A stretch of DNA of 64,000 nucleotides from Lichenostomus cassidix (lineage: Eukaryota; Chordata; Aves; Passeriformes; Meliphagidae), in the NCBI GenBank assembly GCA_008360975.2, contig CM039211.1, positions 45,655,031 to 45,719,030 on the forward strand. Direction: 5' to 3'. Below the pieces are notes generated by a model that worked only from the letters and a program-made list of their open reading frames with translations, did not search any database and was not told the DNA's origin. Shown here piece by piece: positions 35,578 to 48,679 of this stretch. Position 1 is the first letter of the stretch; every line of letters starts with the position of its first letter. Position numbers and translations under genes: made by a program.

Positions 35578-37613
35578 CTGTTAAGGCTGAAGGTTTTATT
35601 GTCTTTTCTTAATTAACAGAATTTAAGAACAAACCTATTAGCTAAATGGAGCTAAAACTTTTAAAAGGCATGGGAATCACAGTGTAGGAATTCCTTGTGT
35701 CTTTTTACATTATTTTTTCTGTGACTGGTGGAAAAAACCTCAGTTGCTGTGCCAGCAGTTGGCTTAAGATAACATTTGCATTAAAATGCATGCTAGGTTA
35801 ACGTTATAGCACTTCTCTGCTGTTACCCAGGTGCTATTGAGGAAGATTCTCTACAAATTACAAATTCAGCAGTTTAATGAGTCTGTCAAGCTTGTCAATT
35901 GTCAAGGAGAGAAAATGGGTAATCATCAGGAAGGAAGTTCAAGGTGATGTCTTCGCTAAGGTATAGAATGCTAATATCAAATAAGTGTGAATATGAACAA
36001 CCTCTACCTGAAAATTATAAATCTTTTCTCAGTATCTCTGTGCTTTATAGTACAGCTAATACCCCCTTATTGGCTTCCCTCTGCTGGCTATTTTGTGCCA
36101 ATTTCAGCATTGAAGTCCATACAGCTGAAGAAAAACAGCCCTCTTGTGAATACCTTTATAATTAACTGTTATGATAACTGTTAAACTTGATATGTATTCT
36201 CCTGTTATTAAGGCTACTTTTGTTCATTCAGCTATAGCACGGAAATGATTAGTTTCCTCAAAGGTGCTAAAGACATGAAAGGAGGGAAAAGCAAACACTC
36301 CCTACCTTGTAAGGCAATCTCCTCTCACATAAAGGGATTAAAAAAACCCATCAAAGAGAGACACTCTTTCTTTCCTGGGTAGACTATGTTACAGGACATG
36401 TAATAACTCAAAATCTTCCTACTGGAGTCACAATTTCAAGTAGTAGGCATTTTTCAGTTTATTGTTTTTTTGTTTGCAATCTAGAGACATCTACAATGTT
36501 CAAACATGGTGAAATAAAGTCAGCAGAGAAAAGAAAAAAAATTCCCTGTTTCGGTTTATCTATCATGAGATTAATCATTTGATCTCTGAGTTGTTTAACT
36601 CTTTTATTTTGTAGGTATAAAAAAATATGATTTTATCAGATATGCTTCATGAAAGCTTGTATACTGAACAAGAAAAAGTTGAGCAGATTATCACTGACTT
36701 TACTAAAAAAAAGAGTCAGAATTCAGCAGTTCAACTTTTCTCTTTTTTTACCTGAATTTTGTTATAAGACTAACTTTTAACACTTTTGCCAGATTATTGT
36801 AGATTTGATAGTTATATGTTGGTTTTGCTGAGAAATTTTAAAAGCTCTACTTGCTTTCCATGAACAAGTCTCTTTTTTCACTGGGTTCTGCTTTCTATCT
36901 CATTAAGGTTAAAATAAAAACCAAATAAGATTAAATTTTGGTGAGGTTTAAGTAACTCGGGAGGAGTTCTACCTGTTTATTCTTTGTTTATACAGTACTA
37001 GGGAACTTTTGACTGACATTGTGAGTTCCTTGAACACAAGGACTTGTAATGGAGGGAAACACTGTCGACTAAAATTAACACTGAAATCAGAGTATTTTAT
37101 TGCATGCATGAGCATGAAAATAATGACAGTGCAGATTGACTTGTTTATGCATGATTTACACATTTTCATCCTGTATGAGATGTGTTAGACCACTTAAGCA
37201 ACTTCTACCTGCCTTTGCATAAGTATGCAGTAGTTGTGTATGAAAAGAGGTTTCTCTTTTTTCAAGTATTTTCAAAATCAAAATTTTAACATCCATCTCT
37301 ACGTTACTGTGGAAGAGAATGTAAGTACCATTTCAAAGTTTGCAAAGCACTGGATAGCCTGTGAAATCAAAGGCAATATAAAACAGTAAAATGATCAGAA
37401 CTGAATCTCTTTTGGTACAAGATGACATGTTTCCATTAAAGTCAAATGGTTTCTTACACTTTTAAATACTTATTCCTCTCTTTATTCTCTTTATTCAGCA
37501 TGGCAGTTAAGCAGGAATTTTCAGCTGTTTCTTCCCTGTCTCCTCATTTCCACAGTGTGAGCTATTAAGGAAAAAAACAGAGTAACCAAAGAAAATAGGG
37601 ATAATTAATTTAA

Positions 37614-37633
37614 AATTATTAATTTTAATAATT
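37614..37633. repeat. AT-only inverted repeat
   Basis: AATTATT and AATAATT arms (7 bp, perfect) around a six-base AATTTT centre. Short and AT-only, so chance is likely. Confidence 0.6.
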
Positions 37634-40600
37634 AGCCTTCTGATTGTATCAACTAGAACACAAAAGTTAGTAATATTGTTACAACTGTAGAGGAAACAGT
37701 GGCTAATCTGTGTGACATTTCAGGTACAAGTTTCATATGGTATGATGAAGTTGACTTCCAGCATCATGGCTGTCTCCTTTTCTCTGTAGGTAAAAGTATT
37801 CATAGTAATGGTAATTATTATGGTTTTAGTTTATTTTGCTTACACTTAGCAATTTATATTAGTCATTGTTTTTTTCTACTGTCTATGAAAGTTCACATTT
37901 CCAATACAAGTCAACAGCTTTTGCAGTAGTACAGCATTGACAATGATTTGGTCTTGGGGATTTGTGTACACACAGATGCATAATACTTGTATATTTCTAT
38001 ATTTCTCTGCATGTATCTATGTTTATACACAATGCAGATTCATCTAATGAATGACTAGAAGCCAAATTCAGATTTCAGATACACTGTTTTGAAATTACAA
38101 GAAAATTTTGACAGAGGCTAGAAAAGGTAGTCGGGCTTTGAAGCTTTCCAAATGTTCAAATAAGAATTTACAGGTGCAGGTATTGCCTACTTACTCATGG
38201 TCAGGCCATGCCATAATGTTGTTTATTTTATTATCATTATTCATTAAGAATTACATAATGTTAGAGTTTGTGACTACTATAGCAACAAATACACTTTACT
38301 TACAGACTACCATTTCCTGAATAATGTGTAAATGGCTTGTCATTGAAATTAATTTCTCTTTCATCAGAGATAAAGAGGTCTGTTCTTGATCATAATGATA
38401 GGAATCTTGGTCTTGCTTTGCTGATAAAAACCAGTATTTCTGATTTGTAGATATCCTCATCCAAGGCTATGTTCTTTCAATTTGAAGATTACTGGCTTTA
38501 TTATAATTCAACTCAAGTAAGCTCCTAGTCATTAAATGGCAGTACTAGACAGTCAGAATGTAAGAAAATAAATCTCAAACAGCTGCTGGGGCCATGGCCT
38601 GAAGTTGTTTTCATAAAATGTGACTCATTTCCAAACTGAAATTTGCGAATATTATTTGGAGGATTATTAAAATAAAGGACTGGGAAAAGATTGAGATATT
38701 TCAACTCAGTAGAAAAAGGCATATTGAAAGAAGCTCTCATACAACTCAGGTTAACACAAACCAACCTTTTAATTCTCTTTTCCAGCAAAATTCTCCATTT
38801 AAAAAAGTTGTGTTGCTGTGAGTAAGAGTTAATTTCCAAGAAAACAAGAAAAGTTTAAAAGTTTAAAAGTTTTTAAACTGTGACTCTCTGTGTAATTTAC
38901 ATTTATATTTTCCACAAGAAACAAGATGCCTATTAAATTTTGAAGGACACTGCACTGTATACCTGTAATTACAGCTCTAGGACTTCCAGTGAAATGCCTG
39001 AATAAAAGCATAGATTCATCAGAATAGTTCACTTTCAGAGGTGGATAGTATAAGTAATAAGGACCTAGGGAACTGAAGAACAACTTTCATGGAGCTCTAC
39101 AAATTCTAAATAAACATGTAAATAATTGTATTAATTAGTATGCTGACAAAAGAAAGTTTAATACTTATTTATTTTCTTATTTTTAATCAGTTTATGACAT
39201 GAACTGCAAGACTTTTTGAAAAGGAGATTCTATTTAACCAATAAAAGTTCATGAGTAATCCAGTGACATGATTGTGCCTTATGAATATGTTTTTGTGTTT
39301 TGCTGTTCAGTTGTCTCCTCAGTAAAATAAATTGCCTAAATTTTGCTTAAAGTGTTCAAGGATGGTGTTTATTGAAGTGAATTGGCAGAGATTATTGTTC
39401 AGACGCATGTTACAAACACTTTTGTTTGAAAAAATATAAACTGCATCCTCCTGCAGGGTGTAATTTTCTCCCAAAATGTACACTGACACGCATAGGTGTT
39501 CATTACAGCACCTCGTATGTACAACTCCCTCATTGTTAAGACCTAGCGCAGTTCTATTAGTATGTGATAAATATAATGAAGGAAAGTCCACTCTGATTTT
39601 TCTTACTATTTCTGCAAATATACACTGAATTCCAGTTTAGTACAAATGATATCATGACTAGTGGACAGCCATTTAGAGATAGATGTCCAATGATAAACTA
39701 TGAACCACGATGCTATAACTTTGCTGCTAAACCTGAGGTTTGAATGAAATCAGGACCAAGACAAAAATAAGTATCAGATTTTGAAGTACAGACATAGGCC
39801 AGTAAATCTCCTTAAAAATTTGAAATGTGAAGCTTGCAATCATTTAGTCAGTTACTGTGGGTAACATGGATTGTTCAGTTCTGTCCTCCTATGAAGTAAA
39901 ACTCTCTGTCCCAGAGGATGGCCAATTTTCTGGTGCAGGTGGCAGGAGATGTTGACAGTAAAGGGAGCAATAAATTCGAGAAGGTAGTGAAAGGAATACA
40001 GTTCTCACAGGGAGTTTTCACCATGGGTAAGACTGTTCATGCTGGCCAGTTTTCTATTTTAAAAAAGACACAGAGAGAAGAAAATAAAAAAAAAGATGGA
40101 CTCAGAATTTAGTGAGCTATACTACCACAGTCTTGTTTAATTAGATTAATTCAGATGCAAAATTTATATTTTTGATTCATTCCCTTGCTTTGCTGTAACA
40201 TATTAAACATTTATGTACACTCTTTTGCTTCATAGTCACTGATACACAATTAACATTGTCTTTAAAAGTGCTTTACAACTTATTTCTAAATAGAATATGA
40301 CCTGTTTGCCTTTCAGTAATGAAAAAACATCAGAGTCAGGGAATTAAATTCTCAAATATTCTCTTGATTCCAGAAAGAGGAGAATAGGAAGTCTGTATGT
40401 ATACAAAAGTATAACTGAGAAAGATATTAAAAAAAAAAGAAGTTACTGCCTTCAAAATTTACATTTTGAAGAAAAGATTACTACATTTGAACACCAAAAG
40501 GTAATTCGAAACAAGAATTCTGGAAATAATTTTCATCCTTAGAAGCAGCAAATCCAGGCTCAGTATTGGAAGCTACTATAAAGGTAATCTGTACAAAGGG

Positions 40601-41440
40601 TTGGAAAATTAGTAAGATAGTCTTTTGTTCAGAAGAAAATGATTGTCAGAACACATCAACACACAAAGATGGAAAATGTCAAAAATCAAAATCAACATAT
40701 GAATTTTTTCAATTAATAATTAACCATGATAGCTCTGGACATCAATCTCTGTTGATTTGTATGATGACCCTTAAATACTATATGCTGTTATTTTTCTTGA
40801 AATACTTGACTGGGATGATGATGTAGATTATAACACAAAACTAAAAAAACTTCTTTTCAAGAAACAGACATTGTAATTCAAGCCCTTTGGTCTGTTAATT
40901 GGGTAGAATGTTAACAGTACATAGCAAAGCATCCCTTTTCCCATTCCCTGCTCACTTGTGTATGTTGCTGACATTATTAATTATAGAAGCTCTGAACATC
41001 AGGATCACTCATCCTCTGAAACAGCACATCTTTCTCTATGTCTTCAATAAGGAAGACTTCAGAGAGGCTGTTGCTGTGCTCACTAGATTGAAATTCTTCT
41101 AGAGCTAAAAAAAGACTTTTACCTTTTGTATCTGGCAAGATTATAAACAGTGAAAGAAAGTTAAAATAAACTATTTAATAACATTCAAGATCAAGGATAT
41201 TTTGCAAATATGTGAAATATCATTTGCCTAGCACTTTTAAGCTAAATCTGGTCAGAAGAGGGAGGTAAAGACTTTCATCCATTTTGTCCTTCAGCTCTAC
41301 TGAAAGTAGCCAGTTGCTGAACTTCACTGCAAAATAATGAATCCAAAATAATGACTCAAAGTCATGAATCTTCGACTACTATACCCCTTTGAAAATATTT
41401 CTATTATAGAAAGACAACTGAAGCACTACTATTAAAAAAC

Positions 41441-41470
41441 CATTAATATACAGGATACTGTATATTAATG
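41441..41470. repeat. Perfect 13-bp inverted repeat with 4-nt loop
   Basis: The arms CATTAATATACAG (41441-41453) and CTGTATATTAATG (41458-41470) are exact reverse complements around GATA. The stem could form a small hairpin or cruciform. It is not flanked by features of a transposon or a transcript. Confidence 0.85.
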
Positions 41471-43235
41471 AAGAAATATTAATGTATAATATGAAGAAAA
41501 CATAACTTCAGCATATCAAATTTTTGTCTTAAAATAATGAGACAAAAATAATGAGACCTCTGTTAGGAGAAAGAGTAGCTTCTAGACTTGTGTTTCTGTT
41601 AAGTTACTACTTTAACTGAAAAAAAAAGTCATTTGATGGACGAAAGAAGGTTTTATACCTAGAATCCCCATTATATTTTCCCATGCAACTATGAGCTTTG
41701 ATAAAGTAGTAGATCTGGTGATTGATAACATCTGGATTAAATGCTAACTATGGAATGAAAGGCATGGCAAATATCTTTTCGATACCTAATTTATCTCTCC
41801 CTGAAATGAGAGTTATAATACAGGTAAATGTTACACAGAAGCATGAGGGGGTTAAGGAGAAAATTTCATTTTTCTTTTTATATTAATCTTGTTTGGGTTT
41901 TTTGAAATTATTCTGGCTTTTAAAAAAATATTTTTTGGAACATTTTTAGTGTAGTGTGGCACTAAAATAACTCTTGATATTTGACTTTGAGGTCTACAAG
42001 ACAGTGGCAATTTCATGCATGTTTCTGCAGTCAGAGGACAAAGCTAACAATATGTGTGGAGGTCCATGTTGATTTATACACACATTTCTGCATGAGTTTG
42101 TGCACTACAGATACTTTTAAAGAAAAAAGATTATGTAACTTGCCATGCTTTGAGGGAAGATAAAATATGGGAGTTTTATTTCTTTAAAACAGAGCCCCTT
42201 TAAACTAAAGAAATTGAAGTATTTTAAAATCCTTATTTTTAAAATATAGAATTAGGTTAGAAAGCAGGGTAGAAAAGCATCATAATTTCATCAGAAATGT
42301 GTTTTTAAAATCAGGCTATAAATGAGAGCCTTCTGCATGATCAAGTGTGAGTCAAAACAAAGTGGAATCTAAGTTGAGCAAGACAGCCAGTGTCCTCTGA
42401 GTGAATTTTACAACTGCTATGGAGACAAGTAGTTTTCCTGTGATGAAAGCTTGAATATAAGAAAGGCAATCTGGTGAAATATATCATATCGCAGGATCCA
42501 TCATAAAGATTCCATATCAGCATCCTGCACACTATATAAAATTTATGTTTCATTACATCTAATAGCTGACTCTTCTATTGTCCTGTGTTTAAAGCTAGAT
42601 GCAGGCATCAGAGTAAATTAATCCCTTAATTTAAAATTCTACAAGGGAGCAATATTACAAGTTACACAAGTGCTTTTTCTAATTGTAAAAATTTGCACTC
42701 TTTAATTACAATACGCTGAAATTTAAAGAAGAAAATATATTATGTGTATTTTCTTACTTGCATGTGAAGTTATGCTGTTTTATGGGGGAGAGTTTTTTAT
42801 TTAAAAAGCTCTGTGAACAACACATCCTAAGTATAGAAAAGTGGAATACTTATTTGCATAAAAAGGAGGAAATTGTTTCAGTAGAGCATTGAGCATTCAT
42901 ATTGCTTGCTCAAATTCAGGAATTTAAAAATAGAAGAAGAAGATTTGGATTTCAATTTTCAACAATGAAAGTTGTATTTTCATTATAAACATATAATAGC
43001 ACGAAGTTAAATTCACTGTATAACAGTATGTTTAGTCTAAAAAACCTTAAGATATTACTTCTCTGGCCCTGGGGTACTTGAATAAGACACTTTTTAATAG
43101 GGAGAAGTATATGAGTGGGCAAATATTATAAAAGCATATGAAACTTTTAGCTGAATAAATATTATCAGGTGATAGGTGATAATTTTTTTAAAATATGGAT
43201 TATTAAAAGATTTTTTTATATCCCACATAATTTCC

Positions 43236-43259
43236 TGATAAAATCAGAAAATTTTATCA
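43236..43259. repeat. 9-bp inverted repeat
   Basis: TGATAAAAT (43236-43244) and ATTTTATCA (43251-43259) are exact reverse complements around a six-base centre. AT-rich and possibly chance. Confidence 0.6.
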
Positions 43260-44380
43260 ACACATTTAAGAAGTCTTGTTCATATAAAAAAGAAAAGTAT
43301 ATAGGGGCCTTCTCATGTTCTATGACATTTAAAAACTAAAAGCCCATTTATTTTACAAGGACTCAAAATATATTAATTTAGTTTATCTGCACTTACTGTC
43401 CCTGCACATCTTTGGATACTTCTTGGAATTCATGCAGGGTTCCATCATGTTCCCAATGTATAAGTGACAATTAACTCTGCTAATTTTCTATGTTTTCTTG
43501 TTACTGCTCAGTGAATGCTTACCAAATATTTATTAATCATCATAAGGCAAGCACTATCTCAAAATCCCATGATAGCAGGACTTGTGCAAGCAGAGAACCA
43601 GAAGGTGGAAAGTGCATTTTAGAGCACTTGCCATAACAAAAAGGACAACATATGGATAAAGATATGCTGGAAAACTCAGGGAAGCAATGAGGCAATAGTG
43701 GTCGTCATGACAGATGGTAGTACAGCCCTTCAAAAGCATAAACATTGCTATGAATAGTTTTAGTCTACTCTTCTAACTTTAGTTAGAAAAATAGAGTTTT
43801 GATGATGAATTTAAAAGAAGAAAAAATTGAAGATATTTACAAAGAAATCCACCCATGTGAATGACTACATGTAGAGTTTTATTTGAAAATTTAGTAATGT
43901 GATAATGAGAACTAATATCATGAGCTAGTTAGAGGCAGAAAAATCCTCTTGACACTACACAGAGATAATCAAATTTAGGAATTTTGAAAGTGAAGGCAAG
44001 TGTTTCATTCTTGATATGATAAAAAGAAGGAAACATTGTAAACATTCAAGATAGAGGGTAGTACAGAACATGAGATTATGAAAACCTAAATCAAAGTAAT
44101 TGTATATTAATGGAAAGGGGAACTTATATGTCAAATCCTAGACATGATTTGGGTATATAAAGCAAGGAACGATCAATAGGCATAACAGTGTTATTCACAA
44201 TGCCTGAGAAGAGGAGGCAACTGCAGGGCTCAAATACATCAAAAAGTCAACAAGTTTCTGCTAACTGTATGTTAAATGGTTGAATGTTACATTCTGTTAA
44301 CATGACGTGACAATTATTTTCTGTGTGCTAGAAGATTTCATTTGGGCCTGATTAGAGAGGCTTGAAATATAAAATAAAGT

Positions 44381-45345
44381 TATGCTTTTTGCCTAAAAGA
44401 GTAGTTGAATTTGTGGGTAAGATTATCCAGATTAGTATTCAGTTGGAAAAAAAAACGTTTAAGCAGGGCTGGAAAGCATTTGGGGACTGTTGTGAATAGA
44501 AAGACTGAGAAAAATTCTCAGAGGGAAAGAAATTTAAAAAAAAATTTAAAAAAGAATTCATTGAGAAAAAAGTCACAAGAGAAAAGGAAAAAAGGATTTG
44601 CCTAAAAATTCTGGTGGGATTAGATGAAGAAGACAAGAGTGTCATCCTGTCTCTCAGATTTGGATACAGAACTGTTTAAAGAGACTATGAGAGATCCTGT
44701 GAGGGATTCACATGTTAGTGATTTGAGAAGAAAATGGAAGAAAAGAGATCATAGGTAGAAAATTAAATGAGGTCCAAGAAAAGGCATTCTTTTGTCTAAA
44801 GATACTAACCATGTGCAAGGAAAGAGAAAAACAAATGGAGAAAAATTAAAAGGAGGAGAAGGAGAAAGAGAAGAGATAGGAGGAGAATGAGAGATTTATG
44901 GAAAAATAAATCACGGTGAGAAAAGGACAATATGGTTCCATACTTTGTCATTTGTTTTCTTGGAAGAAGTTAAGCAAACATTTTATGAAGAAGAAATTGA
45001 GGAAAAAGGAGAAAGAGCAGAAGATGGAAAAGGGATGGCTGGCCTTTATTTAGAAAACTAGAATTGTTTAGCAAGGAACGTGACCAACCTGAAAAAACAA
45101 AAAATACAAATGTCCTCTTCCATTTGACCAGTTTGCAACACCTGAAAGGAGGAAGAGAATGGAACAGGTCAGCCCTTTTGGGCTAAAGACAGAAAGGATC
45201 TTGATTGGAAGAAAGTGCAACAAAGAGAAATAAATAATAATTAATAAACAAACGGAAGAGAGAGAGGAAAACAGAATTTAAAGTGGTAGAAGGGTTTAAA
45301 GCAGAGAAGACAAGAATAGAGAGCATAATACTTCTGGCCTTGAAA
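44381..45345. repeat. Long purine-biased tract
   Basis: Over nearly 1 kb the plus strand is heavily A and G, with words such as GGAGGAGAAGGAGAAAGAG near 44852-44870 and AAAGAAATTTAAAAAAAAAT earlier. It is not a clean tandem repeat and contains no CR1 or LTR signature. The bias makes short Lys/Glu/Arg-rich plus frames (44405-44605) and Ser/Phe-rich minus frames. I read it as an old degenerate GA-rich satellite-like stretch or a strand-asymmetric region. Confidence 0.6.
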
Positions 45346-45604
45346 CCACAAAACAGTCATACAACTCCATTTTTTTTGTACCCATCATGAAAGGAAGAAG
45401 TGCATAGATAAGTGAAAAGTTAAAGGAGCTGAGAAGGAATGTCCTTTGTGTTTGCTTTTGATGCATATCATGGGTTTGTTTCCTGTCTCATTGCATGTCT
45501 GTCTTGTCATGTGCCTCTGGATGGGAGCCCTGTTCTCCAGAGTATTTTCCATTCCTCTCACACTTGTGGAAGATATCTTCTGTCCCACTGTTAAGTCATC
45601 AGTA

Positions 45605-45905
45605 CAGGTTATTGTTTCCAGTATTGACCCTGGAGTAATGCTACGCATAACCAACTTCAGAACTGCTCATTATATTGGTTTTAACTCAAGTTAAAAGTTT
45701 TAAGTCATTCCACAAATTTTCTATCCATCTAATAATCTACTTATCCAGTAAGTATCTAATCAACCAGACTATAAGGATTCTGCAGCAGTCTATGCCAAAG
45801 GCCTTTCTACAGTTGAGACAGACAATACCCACTACTCTCCATTGTTCATTAAGCCTGTCTCTTCATTAAAGACAGCCGTCAGATTGCTCAAATATGATTT
45901 ACCCC
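45605..45905 (-). repeat. Old CR1 LINE ORF2 fragment
   Basis: The plus-strand text aligns by eye with reverse-oriented CR1 reverse-transcriptase sequence: CCAGTATTGACCCTGGAGTA, TATGCCAAAGGCCTTTCTAC (family form close to GTCAAAGGCCTTGCTGAAG), GACAGACAATACCCACTACT and CAGATTGCTCAAATATGATT followed by TACCCC. Divergence is higher than in the other copies and no 3' end is present, so this is an internal remnant of an old insertion. Confidence 0.7.
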
Positions 45906-48299
45906 AAGTTACTTATCAGTAACAATGCATGCAGAATTAAATTTATTGTGTTTTGGTGCTTGTGGAAGGAACCATATGAACCAGGGAATCTGGAAAAACT
46001 TTAGAAGAGAAACTTGTCAGCAGGGCTTGTGTAGTAACCCTTTGTGTAATTTAGGAGCTTTTTGGTGAAGCTGAAAAGTGTATAATCCAAAGAAAAATAT
46101 AGGTTTAAAACTCACTCAGATGAGATTGAAGTCTCTGAAAATCCTTGGGCCATTTTCTGAAAGAAGGTTTTCTTTTCTGAAGAATTACATTTTCCTTAAT
46201 CAGGACTTCATAAAAGAAATGGTTTGTGCTGCTCTTTTTCCCTGTTTAGATAATTTACACCATTAGCTAATGCAATAGGAAAAAAACTACTGTAAACATA
46301 GATAGCAACTTTTACATGGGTGCTTAAGCTTGTCATCGCAATGACTGAACCATCACGGCTCTCTGATTATATGTCTATATTCTTCATAAATTTAGCAGCA
46401 GCATAGCATCTAGATATAGATATCAATCATTCTTTCAGTCAGATACAAAACAGTTTCAAGTACAATTTTTAACACAACCTGTGTTATGCTTTTGTAATTT
46501 CACATGGGAGAAAATGACTAATCATTAGCAATAAACATCCCACTTCACTGTAAGCTTGGAAATGCATACATATTCCATGGCAATATGAAATCTCAACTGT
46601 GATTATAAAACGTAACAAAGACAGATGTGCAGGATTAGTTCCTCATAAAATTTAATTGATTGTAGTTGAGATAGTAATTCAATAAGCATTCTGATTTTAT
46701 GATTTTCTTTTGCATGAAGACAATAAAGACACACAATTTGGTACATATTTTTGAAAAAAGTAGTTTTCAAATCTGACCTCAATATTGAAAGTGTAAAACC
46801 AAAAGTAGTGACATGATTTTGTCAGGGTTTTGACATGAATCATGAGGAAATACACAATTCTCCTGCTGATAACAAACAAATTATCTCCTGCTGATAACAA
46901 ACATACCAAGGGACAGATCAGAATATATAACTGACATTGTTAGTTCCAGCCTTCAGACACCTTCCCAAACCCAGAATTTAGAGGTAAATGACCAAACTTT
47001 CCTTCTTACATGAGGTAGAGGAAAGGTCATCGTCTCATGCAAACAGCTGCCATTGAATATCTTATCAGAATAATTGTGATTTTCACCATTTTAATAATTT
47101 TCTAGAGCAGAAAAAAAAGGACTATATAGGTATCAGTCTTGTAGTCCCAAAGTAAATCCTAAACAGATCCATTCAAACACTGAATTCCAGGTTGTAGGAA
47201 GTTACTTTTGTCTAGATATTTACTCTACCTTTTCAATAGTTAAGAAAACTTCCCAAACAGTCTCTGATCATTGCTTTAGCTGACCAGCCATGTGCCTAAT
47301 CAGCCAATGACCATACATGTACCTTTTATTTTGTACATTAAAAGACAACTTTATGTGTTATGTTGATCTAACTTTTCTTGTTGCATCAAAAGACTATTCA
47401 AAGTTCTCAAACATATAACACCAAGATTTGAAATGAAAACAGATAATCATACTTTAAAACATTACCTTTTTGCAAGGAAAAGAGACAAGTTTGTTTTCTC
47501 ATCTCATATGCTTGAAATCCACCAACAGGACTGCACTTGTGCATTGCAGCTTGCTCTAGTGTGCTAGGGAGGCATAATGCTACTGAAATTTAGAAAGCTG
47601 CTGCTTTGAACTTTCAAAAGTCATTACTGTCCATATCTTTCTAGATCTGGCTTAGAGTTATGCTTGAATATTAAATTAATTATAATATGGAATAGATGCG
47701 AATTCATTTCATCGTAAATATTTAGTGCAACTTTGGACATCTTGGGATATCTAAGGCACCTTCATGGACCTGGAAGATGTGATGTAAAATACAAAGTGAC
47801 ATGTGAAGGTGAGCTAGCTCGTCCATGTGTAGAGATGCAAAGAGGACATTCAAAGGCAAATTGAAGAGAAATGCCTTGAATTTCTTGTCTAAATCTTGCA
47901 TATTCAAACACAGCATGGTCCTCTAAAGACCATTGGAAGAAATAAGGAAGTTAGAACAAATATCTGTATCATGGATTTCTTTCTTCGTTTGGGTAATATC
48001 TGTAAGAAAAATAATCCAATGCATACTTGCTGTGGCTCCTTTGCCTACACTACTTCTAGCCAGAACACTTGATGATTCAGATATAACCCAATTATATGAG
48101 AAACCCAATTATACGAGAGTAAAACTTTTACTTTGGCTTAGGTTCAAGGGCAGGAGAATAATTATGGACCTCAATAATAATAATAATAATAATAAATTAA
48201 AAATGGACAATAAGATTACAGGGGGTTTGGGTTTTTTTCACCCGTAAGAGATTTTCAACCCTCCTTTATTTAGGAGCTAGTGGCTCTTTGACAATGAAA
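45906..48299. other. Unique AT-rich DNA with three small tandem repeats
   Basis: Tandem repeats are a 25-bp-period pair of CTCCTGCTGATAACAAACA at 46860-46903, a 17-bp-period pair of ACCCAATTATA type at 48085-48118, and an (AAT)n run of about eight units at 48173-48196. The plus frame at 47933-48247 translates this last run as poly-Asn. No gene is recognised. Confidence 0.55.
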
Positions 48300-48458
48300 C
48301 AATGAAACAGGTTTTCAGAAAGATTGTGGAGGATTTGCACTTGCAGATATTAAAATCCAACTGGGCACAGCCATGGGCAGCCTGCTGTGGCTGACTCTGC
48401 TTGAGCATGATTGAGGCTAGGCAATCTCCAGACATGACTGCCAACCTCACTTATTTTA
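48300..48458 (+). repeat. CR1 LINE 3'-end fragment
   Basis: Plus-strand match to the end of CR1 ORF2 and the 3' UTR: AGATTGTGGAGGATTTGCAC, AGATATTAAAATCCAACTGG, GGCAGCCTGCTGTGGCTGAC, TCTGCTTGAGCATG and GCAATCTCCAGACATGACTG, in that order with family spacing. The terminal octamers are lost or degraded near 48458. It is separate from the ORF2 copy that begins about 220 bp further on. Confidence 0.85.
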
Positions 48459-48679
48459 TCAAAGACGTTTCTATTATAGGAAATATTTCATTCAATTTGT
48501 ATTGTCAGGTAGAATTTGTCAAAATTACTTTGATGTGACATTTTCTAAATTATTTTTTATAGTGGTTTTATAGTTTTGTTGTTGTTGTTGTTCTTTTGGT
48601 GTTTGTCAAACCAATATGAAAATGACCTAACATAAACTGCTTGTAAGAGGTTATGGGTAATAATCAGAGATTTTATGGT

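Larger units (their letters stand above)
35578..44380. other. Long unique AT-rich stretch with small inverted and tandem repeats
   Basis: No retroelement is recognised for almost 9 kb. Listed or noted details are the inverted repeats at 37614-37633, 41441-41470 and 43236-43259, a GTTTAAAA tandem repeat near 38852-38878, and repeats of AATAATGAGAC near 41533-41556. An exon-like segment at 39915-40026 is discussed as a finding. Many frames of 60 to 104 residues exist but none shows a domain. Confidence 0.5.

Noticed and set aside
46860..46905. Direct repeats as a CRISPR-like array
   Set aside because: Two copies only, with a six-base gap, in a vertebrate-type genome; a simple tandem duplication explains it.
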